From: Cymbidium sinense
Taxonomy: Eukaryota > Streptophyta > Magnoliopsida > Asparagales > Orchidaceae
Direction of reading: 5' to 3'
NCBI GenBank assembly: GCA_021442155.1
Contig: CM038222.1
Span: 53,501,352-53,565,351, forward strand
DNA length: 64,000 nt
Both the position numbers and the translations under genes were made by a program. The notes under the pieces were generated by a model, which searched no databases, had not been told where the DNA came from, and was given only the letters and a program-made list of their open reading frames with translations. Below, one piece after another: positions 35,595 through 47,612 of this stretch. Every line of letters starts with the position of its first letter. Position 1 is the stretch's first letter.

Positions 35595-36116
35595 CAAAAC
35601 CAAGCTCAAGGGAAGAGAAGCCTCATTAGAAGTTATTCTACCATTACACACACTCTAGGAGCTCCCCAAGCAATCAAAACCCATTTCCTACTTCCTTTAG
35701 GCTAGAACACCGAGTGGATAAGGAGGTGACGACCATTGGTGGATACATTATTTCAAGAAGAGTAAAGGGTCTAGACTCATCCCAAGACTTCTTATCGCAT
35801 CTAGGAGTGTGCTCGGATCAACATAGCCGCTATAATCCATCCCTGGTGAGGTAATTTTTAAATCTTTTAGCCGACCATAAGTTCTCTTGGTTGTGATGAT
35901 TCTTGCACAATTTTAGAATTTCCCTTAGATATTTGCATCTTTCATTTTGAACAATCCTAATGCAAAAATAAGAGGTTTTTTTTTGGAGAGAATCGATGTG
36001 AAATTGAGCTTGAAATGGACTATCCTGTACATTTTTTTGTGTTTTCCAGCTCTCAATTTTATTGTTTGCCTGTCGCTTTCATCCACTGGGAAGCAGATGA
36101 AGTAGCAGCCGTTCAA

Positions 36117-36156
36117 TGCAAAGATTAAAGCTAGGAAATGTTTCTTAATGGGTGGA
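36117..36156 (-). pseudogene. 40-bp scrap of RNase H domain
   Basis: The minus strand encodes PPIKKHFLALIFA, which matches PPIEKNFLALIFA of copy B at about 11450-11490. It is wedged between a truncated plus-sense LTR (left) and the 3' terminus of a minus-sense LTR (right). It is the visible edge of the older element into which copy h inserted. Confidence 0.7.
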
Positions 36157-39100
36157 TGTGATGTTTATTTTTGATATTCATTTGTGTGTGTATATGTGAG
36201 GGGACACCACGTAGCTCTGAGGATGTACTTATTGAGGTGATCAGATACGACATTAAGGAATAGTGTACTATCTTAAAAAATAGAAATGACTACCCTATGA
36301 TGGACCTAATCACCTAATAAGGACTCCTAAGGCATGATGAGTCTTCGAATACACTAGATATTTTTTTCCAACTTTAAAGTAAAAGCAAGGTTTATTTAAA
36401 CTAGGTTCATTAAGTTCTCTATAGAGGAAAGTTAATTACATCTTATGGAAAATGAATCCCTTAAGAATACTCTCGATTAAAGTAAGCAATTATTTTCTCT
36501 AAAGAATTCAAAGATAGGACTATCAATATATTGGTTGTATTTTGAAAACTCAAGTGGGATGAATAAAAAAGGAGAGAGTTATTATTGGTGCCAGAGGAGA
36601 TAAGTAGGGAGTACTCGTGATACTAGGAAACCTAGTGAGCACTCCAATCTATGATATGGTTGGGATTTATAGATTTGAAGTTGAGGAGATTTATATGTTT
36701 GAGTTGAAATTTTATTAGAAATTTAGGCATTATAATTCCACAACAAAAGATTGTGAGAATGCCTAAGAGGTGAGGATTAATGCTTGTAGCCCCAAAGAGA
36801 AACAACAACCTTAGATCCTAAATCTAGGGAGCTTTGGCGATGGCTAAAGTATAACCTAAATCTAAGGTGAAAATCGATATATGGTTTACCTCCATAAGAG
36901 AGAGTAAATCACCCGACTGCTGGATTTATCATTGCTTTGAGTGGTAGCCAGCTAACTCCTCCAACACTTTAAATCCATGTAGGCAAGTCAAATATTTTTC
37001 TTTGCAAGATGACTAGGCTGTTATTATTTTAGTAAAGAAACTAAGTTCTTAAACCCCTAGAGCATGAGGGGTATTAATAATGACTTAAATCTAACATAAA
37101 TTTTTATTAAATTTTATTTAATTTAGGACTCTTTATTTTGACATAGGATGTGATATTTTGTATGCCTAAATGTATGAGAAATTGATTATGGTCCAAATCA
37201 AAAAAGAAAGAGGTGTTTTTCCATCATAGGCTCTTAAAGGTTAAGCCCATTCTATCTAGCAAAGATGGAAGCCCTCTTTAACAAGAGTGAAATAAGATGG
37301 TTATGCACGATATTAAATATACAACATCCAACTAAGGGGTTGATAAATATTTTATTATTATGATTTAATACCTAGGCTTTTGTATGAGCTTATGAGTTAT
37401 TTTAAAAGTTTAATTATGAGTTGTTAATAGGATAGAAAATTTATTTTTATCCGAAGACTCTAATCACATCCAAGCCATACAATAATCATCAATCATAAGC
37501 AAACTATAAATGGCATGCTTTTTCTAATGCACAAGCTAAACAAATTAGTAATCAATTTTATAAAGCTATCATAAAGGAATAAAAGGCCGATGCGGTTGGG
37601 TGCCGCCATAGAACCCGAAAAGAAATGTGGGTAGCTGAGCTCTACACTTATACAACCCGATTACAGAAAATAATTACAATCAAGAATAATGAATGTTATG
37701 GGGGGTCTTCATTCTTCATTCTTCCTTGTTCATTTCTTCATCTTCTATTTCTTCATTTGATTTGCATCATTTCTTTCTTCCTTTTGGCTTGATTTGTGTA
37801 TGCTTACTCCAAAGGTATCACATGGTACATAAGACTTAGTCTTATAACCAATGCTCATCCTAATCCCTCATAACATTCATCCTAATCCTAATGCAAAATT
37901 ATATTAAAAGAAGGAAAGTAAATCTAGCTACACTTGCAAAATAAATGTTAGCTAAATACACCATATAACCCAAACAATTATATGAATAATTTGGACTTAG
38001 CACCCCACATATGGGTAACTAAGCCCACCTGTCCTAACTTGAGTTATGATTAGGGGCTAAGCAACCTACACAGTAAAAATATTTATATTTTTATTATGAT
38101 GATCCCTTAAGCACAATTACCTATAGAAAATATTATTAGGCTAATATCGGCCTAACACCTAGACTATAAGGCATACACCCTAACATCCAGTCAAAAACAA
38201 TACATCATAAAATAAGTATACATCAAATCATACACCACCCTAACATAAAGCTAGAAATGGTGACTTAATCTAAAGTGTGTGTTTGAAAGCTTGTGTGGTA
38301 TGTATAAACTAGGCTTTAGAGTTGTAATTTTCTAAGTGTGAGGGATTTAATTTATAAAGGGTTGATTTCTCTTTGGTTTAATTGATTTGAATATTTCACT
38401 TAGTGTTTACTTTTGTTTCATATGGCCTACACTTAACAACAAAGTGTTATAAAGAGAAGAAAGAGAGGGAGCCTCTTTCATTCCTACCTTAAGTCATTTC
38501 TAAAGCAAGTTAATTAATTAATTCCCTTTAGTGAATGGATTATTATATGCTTTAATTAATCCTAAGTTTAGGTTCACCCTAAATTACCTCATCCAATAAG
38601 AAAGCATTTTAAGATTAATTAGAATGGATTACTGTCACATAAAATATATTCACTCATTTCTTTCCATCATTTCTATCTTGCATATGGGTAAATCTTAAGC
38701 ATACATATACATGCAATTTATAATTTTAGCATACTTGAATGATGAATGCAAAAAAATGTTTTTGGAATTTAAATATTTCATTTGATTGAATTATGAATGC
38801 ATGCCTTTTTAGTAGAAAAGAGGGGTGTTTCATTGATTAACTAGATACACATTCACTTGTATAAAAGTTTTAAGTGAGTACGTCTTCATTATTTGTTGCA
38901 TAAGGTACAAGACTTACTTAAGGTTACTTAAAGACTCGTAGCCCCGGGGTGTCCAGACTAATATACAACTTTTCTTATATACACGTAGATGTATATGCTA
39001 CTATAAGGATAGAAAAACCCATGCAAAGTTGTGTTTGATTAATTTGATTTATTAATCTTATTTATTGGCCACATCATATGTACATATGTATAAGAGTTTT

Positions 39101-41740
39101 AAGTGAGTATGTTTCCATTATTTTTTTACCGAGCAAGATATAAGACCTACTTACTACCTCAAATGGGTGTCCAAAATAATATACCACTTTCTTAAGATAC
39201 ATTTGAATATATAAAAAAGAATCACAAGAATATGAAGTCTTGCAAGAAGTCAAATTTGACTTGATTATATTATTTATATATGTGATATGAAATTCTTCCT
39301 AAGTCTTAACATGGAAATGCTTAGGAATAAATTTTGACAAATATTGTGTTTTTTTTTTAAATGAACTATACATTTATAATTCCTATGTGAATCCATGTAA
39401 CATAAGAAAAAAGAGTTTCATATTGCATACCTTATATTATCAACACATGCAAACTTATAAGTATTTGTAATTATTATCACTTCATTTATAATAATTAATT
39501 TATGGACTTTTGAATTTGGTTTAATAGTGATAATAACCACACTTATTTTATTTAAATCAACACATGCAATTAGACATAAAAGAAACCATTTCATTTAGTT
39601 AACTTTAAAAGAAATGAATGCATGATTACATATGACAAGCAACATTTAACACAATTGGAAAGAAATAAAGGAACATAAGCACATAATCTCATTCATTCTA
39701 ATTAATTCCTATGTAAAATCATACTAAATAAAGCCATTTAAAACAAACCAAAGTTCTTTAATGTTATTTCATCTTTATGTTTGACTTGAGTTAAGGAAAG
39801 TGAAAGAGGTTTGCTGGTCTTAATCCCATTCCCCATGTGTGAGCTAATTTTGGTTTAAGGAAGAGGTAATTAAGTTGATTTTATGATTTAATTAGGTTAA
39901 GGTATGAATTAAGTGGATTAATTAACACTTGCCTACATCACCTTAAGTTAATTAATTAATTTATATTGAGCCAATATGATATGCAACCACATGGAAAGTA
40001 CATTTGCAATGTACTTAAGAAATGGTAGGGGCCTGATGCAATTGGCTCATAGTTAATAATCAATTAAGCTTAAGGGATCTCACTTAACTACTTTTATAGT
40101 TTTCTCACACATGTGAGCTAACCATACTTTCATTATCTCTCACTTTGGGTTACTGAACACCCAAAGAACTACCCAAGTTTAAATTAGAGAAATAGATTTA
40201 ATTAAATTAATTAAGTTCATTAATTAACTAATTAAACCATGATTAACCTTAAGCAACTAAAATGAGATGGGCTTAAAGAAAGAGACAAAGGAGAGAAGTC
40301 TCAATCCTTCAATCCTTTCAATTTTGATTAAAGTTCACATATGATTTGGATTTTAATTAAACTTGTTGATTCATATTGTTAATTAAATAATTAAAAGAGT
40401 GTTAATTAATTAATTATTTAAAAGGGATTAGAGAAGATTTAAGGAAATGATTGGAAGAGGGGGTCACAATCCATTTTCCTAGACTTCATGACCATTAAAA
40501 GAAGTTAATAGGCTTAATTGATTGATTAATTTACTATTTATTTTCTTAATTATCACTAATTATATTCAAAAAGTGATTAAAGCTTATTACATCAGTTTTC
40601 CTAATTAAGTAACCAATAAAATCCTAGAAAATAAGGGGAGGCAGAGGTCATCCCCCTAAACATTCATTAAAAGTTTGATTAATTGGATGATTAATTAAAG
40701 AGTAATGCTAATTATATTTTTAAATTAATTAAATTAAAATCACTATTCAAAATCAATTAATAATAATTTTCTTAGATTTTACTCTAAAATATCTTCAAAA
40801 TGAGCATAAGTTTGTATTTTTTGGATTTTTCTATAATTAGTTATAAATTTAGGAAGTTTTAGGATTAAAAACTAATTAATTATCCCTAATTAAAGCTTTA
40901 ATCCCATCAGGCCATGGCTAATGCGGTACGCTTTCTACATGGCACGATGGGATTCACTATTTAAGTTGTCACATGTGAGTGTTGACTCGGTTGGTGGCAC
41001 ACGCAGTATCTCCATGGATAGTCTGATTCAGGATTGGACGCCATGATCAAACCCATAATTCTGAGGGATTAAAAGCATGATTAAGTCAGGACCGTTCATC
41101 TCGATCATGCGGGATGGACGGTCCATGATCTATCTCCTCCCGAGCGATGAAGGATGGCTACCATCCATCAATGGTCACTCGATCCAAGCTCACCCAAGCT
41201 CGGAATGGAGATGAAAATGATCCCACACCTTCGGGGAAGCATAACAAGAAGATCCAACAGAGGAAATCACATGACATAAAATTTCTTTCATAAAAGACCA
41301 ACCTATTTTCATTCAAGGATCTGTTTCATTGGCATACCTCACCAAAGCTTATGATCGATAGTTCCAATGATTGAGGAAGCTTCATTTGATAGAAATGAAG
41401 CTCTATTGAGCCATACAAGTTTTGATTTGGTGTAGTTTGTTCGAAAGACCAATCCACTAGGCGTAGGTGTTCGGGCTTGATTGAACTCTACCCTCCAACC
41501 ATCAGAATGCTTGAGAAGTGATTTATTCTTTCTCAATTGGCTCCAAGGAAGGTGTGTGCAAAGTTAATTGCACTTTGGTGGAGGTTTGAGCAAATGGGAA
41601 TCGGATTGAGGCTCCCCTATTTCAATTTTGCATAAAACTGAGAATGGGGATTTTGGGGAGCTTGGGAAAGCTTGGAAATGGATCTGAGATTCCTCTTCTT
41701 GGCTACTAGGGTTGAATCGAGAATGTGAAGTTTGCATGAG

Positions 41741-41765
41741 AATGAGGGGGGGTATACCCCTCATT
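41741..41765 (-). promoter_or_regulatory. TATA-containing 9-bp-arm palindrome, putative core promoter (copy h)
   Basis: AATGAGGGG (41741-41749) and CCCCTCATT (41757-41765) are perfect 9-bp arms around GGGTATA. Downstream on the sense strand is GCAAACTTCACATTC, matching the region after the copy e palindrome. The arm sequences of e and h differ while the arrangement is the same. Confidence 0.45.
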
Positions 41766-42089
41766 CCTTGATCATGGTCATGGATGATTTGGAATTTTTG
41801 ATCAAGGGGTCACCATGGGGAGCTCAGTTTGGTCAGGGAATCATATTAGTTGGCTTCCTTTGATTGTAGGAGGGTGTGATAGTGGCTGCCAAGGGAGTAG
41901 TGGGTGGCCTATGGCTTTCCAAGTGTTCCAATGGGAATGGGGCAGTGATTTCACCACCCATGGATCATGGCCTACCCAACCACCTTTGGGTCAGGTCAGC
42001 CATGGGGAGAGAATGAATCAATAAAAATGTGTATTATCTCATGGGATGCCCTAAATCTAAGGGCAGCATGGTCATTTGGCCATGGGTTT

Positions 42090-43090
42090 GATTTAGATAG
42101 ATTTGGGATAGGTCAAAAGTGGGTTAGCCCAAATTTCAAGTGGTTTGGAGTTTTTTTGATTTGACATATTTAAGTCAAATTGGGTTATGTTGGGTTAAGT
42201 TGACCAATTGGTCAAGTTCACATGACCAATTGGAGTGTATTGGTGTCATTGGTTTGATTCAATTTGCTTTGGATTTGGTTATGACTCATTTGGATTCATA
42301 TCAGTGAAATGGGTCAAGTTGACCAATTTGACTAATTTGACCAATTTGACCAAATTGGGTTAGGTTAGGTGTTGAGACAAATTCAATTGGCTAATTAAAA
42401 ATGATTGAAAGCTTTGGTTTGGTTTAATTTAGAATTAATTTGGGTTTTGGATAATTTGGCCCTTTAAATTAATTTGGGCAAAGTTAGGTCAAGTTGACCA
42501 TTTGGTCAACTTGGGCTCAGTTATGGCTTTAGTCAAGTTGAATAAGTGATTTAGAATGAACTTGAGCCATTGGTTGAAATCAATTTGAATCAAATCATGA
42601 TTTGACCCATTTTGGATTTTTAGGCCAATTTGGGTCAACTTAAGTCAAATGATCAATTAGGCTTGGTTTGGCTCAAGTGAGGGGTTGGGCATGTTCAATC
42701 ATTGGTTAGGAATGGGTTTGAATCAATGGTTTTACTCAATTTGGCATATCGTGGATTTTGGTTAGTTTGGGTTTCATTGGGTTAAGTGTTGACTTGGTCA
42801 AAGGCTAGGTTTGCCTTGGTTTGACCTAATTTAAGACAATTGACTAACCTAGGATAGTTGTTGATCATGTTGTGAGGTTTGGATGGGCTTAGTTCAATCC
42901 AATTTGGGCTGAATTAGAACTTGGCTCAAAAGGTCTTTTAGGTCACTTTGGGTCAAGTGGACCTAAATGGGTTGATTGACTTGATCATAGCTTGATTCAA
43001 GTTTAGTTATATTGATAAATGAGTTTGAGATGGAAATATAATTCCAATTGCAAGTGATTTGGATCCATATGGATTTTGGTTCACATGATA
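42090..43090 (-). repeat. TTGACC/GGTCAA motif field of LTR copy h
   Basis: It holds the perfect palindrome TTGACCAATTGGTCAA at 42200-42215, and TTGACCAATTTGACTAATT with a further TTTGACCAAATT near 42318-42355. Same module as in the other copies. Confidence 0.65.
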
Positions 43091-43946
43091 ATTTCAAGTC
43101 AAAAGGGCTAACTTAGGTTTGATTTGGGTTAGCTTGGATTTGATTTGATAATTATGGTTTATATTTATATTTAGGTCACTGATTGTAGGAATGATTGAAT
43201 CATGAAGAAATAAATGGATTTTGATTTGGTTTGGATAGGATTTGACCATGTTCAAGGACTTAACTAAAAAGGGTATAAATTGGATTTTAATTTGACTTGG
43301 GTTTGGTTTTGGCATTTTGAATTTATATTTCATTTATATTTATGAATATAAATAAAGATATAAATGGGTTATGAGAAAATCACTTGAGTTTGGTGTGATT
43401 TGGATTTGGTTAAGGCTAAGGCCATAAGATGAAATCAAAGGGCTTAGGAAAGTTTAAGAATTTGAATTCAATCATGGGTTTCAATCATTTGATAGTTGGA
43501 TTTGATTTATGATTTGGAATTGGAATTTGAATTTGAGATTGAATTTGATAATTAAGAAAATTAATTGAATTGGGGTTGATTTGAATTTGGTTAAGGCTAA
43601 GTCCATAAGATAAAATCACAGGGCTTAGAAAGGGATTTTGAGTTTGAATTTGATCATGGATTTCAATCATTGAATTTGAAATTAATTTGAAATTTGGATT
43701 TGAATTTGAGGTTTTAGTTTGAAAGAAGGAAGCAAGGATTGGGTTTAGGCCATAGGGTAGGCAAGTCCTCCAAAATTCTTAAGGCATAACCAATTCCTAT
43801 GACTAACTCTTCTAAGTCTCTAGGGTTAGGTTAACTGTTCACCTAATCACTAGAAGTGTCTTAAAACTAAGAAACTCTTAGTATCTATAAGAGTTCTAGA
43901 TCTATGATAAGAAAGTTGAGAGCCCATTCCAAAAGTGAGGTCAACA

Positions 43947-46682
43947 AAGGGCGCCCAATAGGTGTGGTATGATTGATAAGTTACACCACACGTATTGGTG
44001 TTGATCGAGATGATCAACAATGTCCGAAGGACCACAAATACTAATAGAAATGATCTATCTCAAACCCAGGTGTAGACCTAATCAAGCTTAGTGCAATGCA
44101 ACTCAACTTATGCGAAGGGCATAAGAGAGAAAGAAATGATCTATTGAGGGATCAAGCATGTGAACCTTCCACCATGGAAGCGGGTTTTGATTATCCACTA
44201 AGGATAGGGGATAAGAGTTGGAGTTCATTTGATGTGATTTGGGGAGAAATGATCTGCTGAGGATGAGTGTATGAACCTTCCTCTAGGGAAGTAGGTTCGT
44301 TATCCACCGGGATGAGGTTTGATTTGATTTGCATCTCGCTGGGGAGAAATTTGATTTGAGTTAATTGATGGGGCATCCACTGGGGTTGAGAGTTTGATTT
44401 GATTTTTTTGATTTATGATGTGGTGCTCTACTAGGGAGAGGACATAATTTAGTTTTGAGTGCACATATACTGGAGATACGAGCTCAGATCTGCTAGGGGT
44501 AAAGTAGATTTAATTTGGACACCATTGGAGGGAGGATGATGGATTTGATGAAATGGACCTTGTCGATGTGCGATGGATTCACTAAGAAGGAGCAATGTCA
44601 GCCTTGGCCTATCTTAGATTTACAAATCCAAAGCGATAGTTTACCTGTCGTGGGGTAGAGATAACCAATCAAAGGGGTACCTTTCAGTGTGCAATGGTCT
44701 AGTTAAGAAGAAAGCGTGGGGATTCACATCCTCATACCCAAGGAACCACTAGGATGAGCGGTTGCTTATGCAATAAATCAAACTCGACCTAAGGCAATTA
44801 TTTGAGCGAATGCTGCTGTGGACTCACATCGACTCAAGAATAGTCAAGATCAATTTAATTTGGGATGGACCCTTTCAGTGTGCGATGGATCTACTAAAAA
44901 GGAGCTAATATCATTCTAAACCTATCTTTGGTTTACAAATCCAAAAGGGATAGTCTACCGGCCATGGGGTAGAGATAACCAATCAGAGGGGTGCCTTTTG
45001 GTGTACAATGGTCAAGTCAGAAAGAAAGGGCGGGGACTCAAATTCTCCTACACAAATAACCACTAGGGCGATCGGTTGCTTACGCAACAAATTGAACCCA
45101 ACCTAAGGCTGCCCATTAGTGTGCGACGGTTGTGCTGGAAAGAATGTGTGATAGAATTATATCTTCCAAAGCAAAGAAGACCGCTGGGGTGACTCGTTGG
45201 TGGCATAACAAGTTGAACCTGACCTAAGGGTGACTATTGAGAGAGTGCCGACTCAGGGACTTATCTCAACTCAAAGTAGTTAGGCAATTCCTATAGGGAG
45301 TTTTGCTAACACTGCCCTAAAGATAGGATGCCTGCTTGGGAAAGGGGCTGCTGTGGGCTTGAATTCTAATCCACAAGTGAAGATATGTTTTGTTTGTTTT
45401 ATGTTATCATGGAACCTGTTGGTTTGTGAGAGACCACATTAAGAAGGAGCTCATACTAGCTTAGTCCTATCTCAGATTTACTGAACCAAAGGGAGAATCA
45501 ATATATCTACAAGAAAAATTCTCCAACCACAGGGGTGGCTACTAGGAAAGGAGACTATCCAATCCAAGGGTAACCGGGGTAGTGTCTAAATAGGGTCTAA
45601 GGATGTGATCCAAATAGAGTTCTCAAGACAAGTGCCATGGGCGAATCCAAAATCCTAAAAGAAAGCTCAGAGTAGATGATGGCTAACTCAAGGAGAAAGC
45701 GGGGACTCAAGCCAAGAGTGGTGTATCAACGGTGGTCACCAGCATGATGATAACCAATCAACCTAAGGTTCCTGTCGATTTGTGAGAATCAGTCTAAAAA
45801 GAATGTGTGGTGACTTATATCTCTCTGAAGAGGAACTGATTGCCGGGATAGTTTATCTTTGGCTCGACAGGGGCTATCTGACCTAGGGTGACTACTAGGT
45901 GAGGAGTCCAATGTAAGGACTAAACCTAAGCTTGAAGTATTTAAAAGGAGAGGAGCCACTTGGGGACTTATCCTAAACCTCAAATATACTCGACCTAGTC
46001 AGTGCATGATGACTAGTCTAAGAAGAAAGCATGTAGGCTTACATCCTCTTAAATAAAGTCAACATGGGTAGCTTACCGCCCAGTAAGGCCTACCAAATTG
46101 ACAAGGTGCTCGTTGGTTTGCAATGGTCAAGTTAGAAAGAAATTACGGGGACTCACATCCGCCAGACAAGTGACCACTGGGGTGACACACTAACAAGTTA
46201 GCATATCGGCTCGACCTAGAGCAGCTAATGCGTAGGTGCCACGTAGGGCTTGCTCCCTCATTAAAATAGTTCGAGATAAAAGATATGTGTTCATTTGTGT
46301 TATGATAGAGGGAAAAGAATTCCACTTGGGTTCTCTTAAACCTATCCTAAACACGCAGAAAAAAAAGATGAAATGGCACCGTAGGGGCAATTGTGACTCT
46401 ACCAAGAAAGGATGCTGCTTGGGTTCTCTTACACCTAACTTAGTTGCACTAGTCAAAATAGGATTACTCTTAGGTTCTCTTACACCTAACCTAGTAGCAT
46501 TGGAGGATCATTTATAGTTTATGTTTGTGTTGATGAAGAATAGGATGCCACTAGGGTTTTCCTACACGTACCCTAAACACATCATGGTAGATCGCAAGCG
46601 AAAGATATTTCTAACACATAAGAGATAGAATTTGATATGAAAAAGGAAGTTTTATTGATGATTATTTTCAAACAAGACTTTA
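43947..46682 (-). repeat. 3' non-coding repeat region of copy C
   Basis: It begins AAGGGCGCCCAATAGG next to the LTR. Short TCCACTGGGGAT-type units (44160-44540) precede longer units with GTGTGCAATGGTC, AAGAAAG and GACTCACATC (44560-46230). The ~55-bp post-pol minisatellite lies at 46310-46590. It is co-linear with 6202-9395, allowing unit-by-unit comparison. Open frames at 46190-46517 are repeat-derived. Confidence 0.7.
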
Positions 46683-47519
46683 TGGATAATATTTCTTTAA
46701 GTAGAGCCCATTGATTGGAAGCATCGAGCTCTCTCCCTTATAGTTTATAAGCTGATGAGATCCTCCTTGGTAGGTTTTCTCTATGGAAAAAGGGCCTTCC
46801 CAAGTGGGTTCAAACTTACCTCCCATCTTTCGATGGACAACAATTGGTCTCCTTAGAACTAAAATAAGCTCTCCTACTTGAAAAGCTCTAGGGAAAACCT
46901 ACATGTTGTGAGCTTGAATCATTTTGGCTTTATACAACTCAAAGCATTCTGATGCCTCTTCTCCACCTTGAGCTCTTCTAACTACAACTTGTCATTCTCA
47001 CATGGTAATCTTGCTACCCACGGTTATCCTTAGTGATGGAAGTTGGACTCTAATGGTAAAGCCTTTGGACCCATACAAGAATGAGAGGGGGTAGATTGAG
47101 TTAGAGTTCTATATATGGTATGGTAAGACCATAAGGCTTCAACTAACTGCTCATGCCACTATCTATTGTTATCATCTAGTATTTTCTTTAATATTTGAAT
47201 GAGAGTTTTGTTGAATGCTCCTACCAGACCATTTGCCCTTGGGTAGTAGATGGTAGAATATTTCCAATCTATGCAATGTCTTCAGGAAAAGCTGTTGATT
47301 TTAGTGCTCTTAAATGCAGTACCATTATCATATATAATTCATCGAGGAACCTTGAACCTATATACGATATGGTTCTTGAAAAATTGGAGCACATGCTGAG
47401 ATGTGACCTCTCTGAGTTGGATTACCTCCGCCTACTTGGATAAGTAAATGGTGGCATCTAGAATGAACAGGTGACCCTTGGAAGAAGGTGGATCGATCAG
47501 ACCCACTATGTCAGTGCCC
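46683..47519 (-). pseudogene. Integrase remnant, Tat Pol (copy C), interrupted by LTR
   Basis: The minus strand starts at GTDIVGLIDPPSSKGHLFIL (first catalytic Asp kept), then IIYDNGTAF (second Asp kept, unlike copy B). ANGLVGAFNKTLIQILKK follows, where the catalytic Glu codon has become Gly (47219-47221). The C-terminal region ends with GESSMLPINGLYLKKYYP and a stop near 46683. Stops occur within the core. The domain is cut at 47519 immediately upstream of GTD, where LTR copy i begins, so the zinc-binding region and everything before it have been displaced. Confidence 0.85.
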
Positions 47520-47557
47520 TGTGGTGAAATTTTCTAAGAGAATTTTTCTAAATAAAA

Positions 47558-47612
47558 AAGTATACTTCTATCTTCACTCTATGTGAGATAAAATGAAGAT
47601 AGAAATATACTT
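47558..47612. repeat. Inverted repeat near LTR 3' terminus (copy i)
   Basis: AAGTATACTTCTATCTTCA (47558-47576) and TGAAGATAGAAATATACTT (47594-47612) pair over 19 bp with one mismatch, 38 bp inside the LTR end. Copy j has an unrelated inverted repeat at the equivalent place. Confidence 0.7.

Larger units (their letters stand above)
33712..36116 (+). mobile_element. LTR 5' part in plus sense (copy g), truncated
   Basis: It starts TGTTGACATCAC at 33712 directly against gag sequence of copy D, one of the three clean 5'-terminus junctions. In order it contains: terminal block (33712-33900), AT repeats (33960-34330), TTGACC field (34360-35235), conserved box (35240-35258), palindrome (35398-35413), perfect 14-bp hairpin (35563-35594), leader, donor-like GAG|GTAATT at 35850/35851, and the start of the variable block. 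It stops at about 36116. Sequence is the inverted equivalent of copy f 27415-30033, so f and g form large inverted arms around 30034-33711. Confidence 0.75.
36157..43946 (-). mobile_element. Complete giant LTR, 7.8 kb (copy h)
   Basis: Both ends are present: the left (3') end TGTGATG at 36157 against an RNase H scrap, and the right (5') end GGTCAACA at 43946 against 3' non-coding repeats. Read on the minus strand it is TG...CA. Modules from right to left: terminal block 43720-43946; AT repeats 43320-43700; TTGACC field 42090-43090; conserved box 42059-42077; TATA palindrome 41741-41765; leader 41338-41735; donor-like site at 41337; variable block 40900-41200; AT-rich section 36946-40900; terminal segment 36157-36945. 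It belongs to a third subfamily by leader sequence. It is the 3' LTR of the element containing pol copy C. No significant open frame on either strand. Confidence 0.8.

Noticed and set aside
46143..46517. Three overlapping open frames near 46.2-46.5 kb
   Set aside because: They lie in the tandem units downstream of integrase; only the antisense similarity noted in the findings is recurrent, without evidence of coding.
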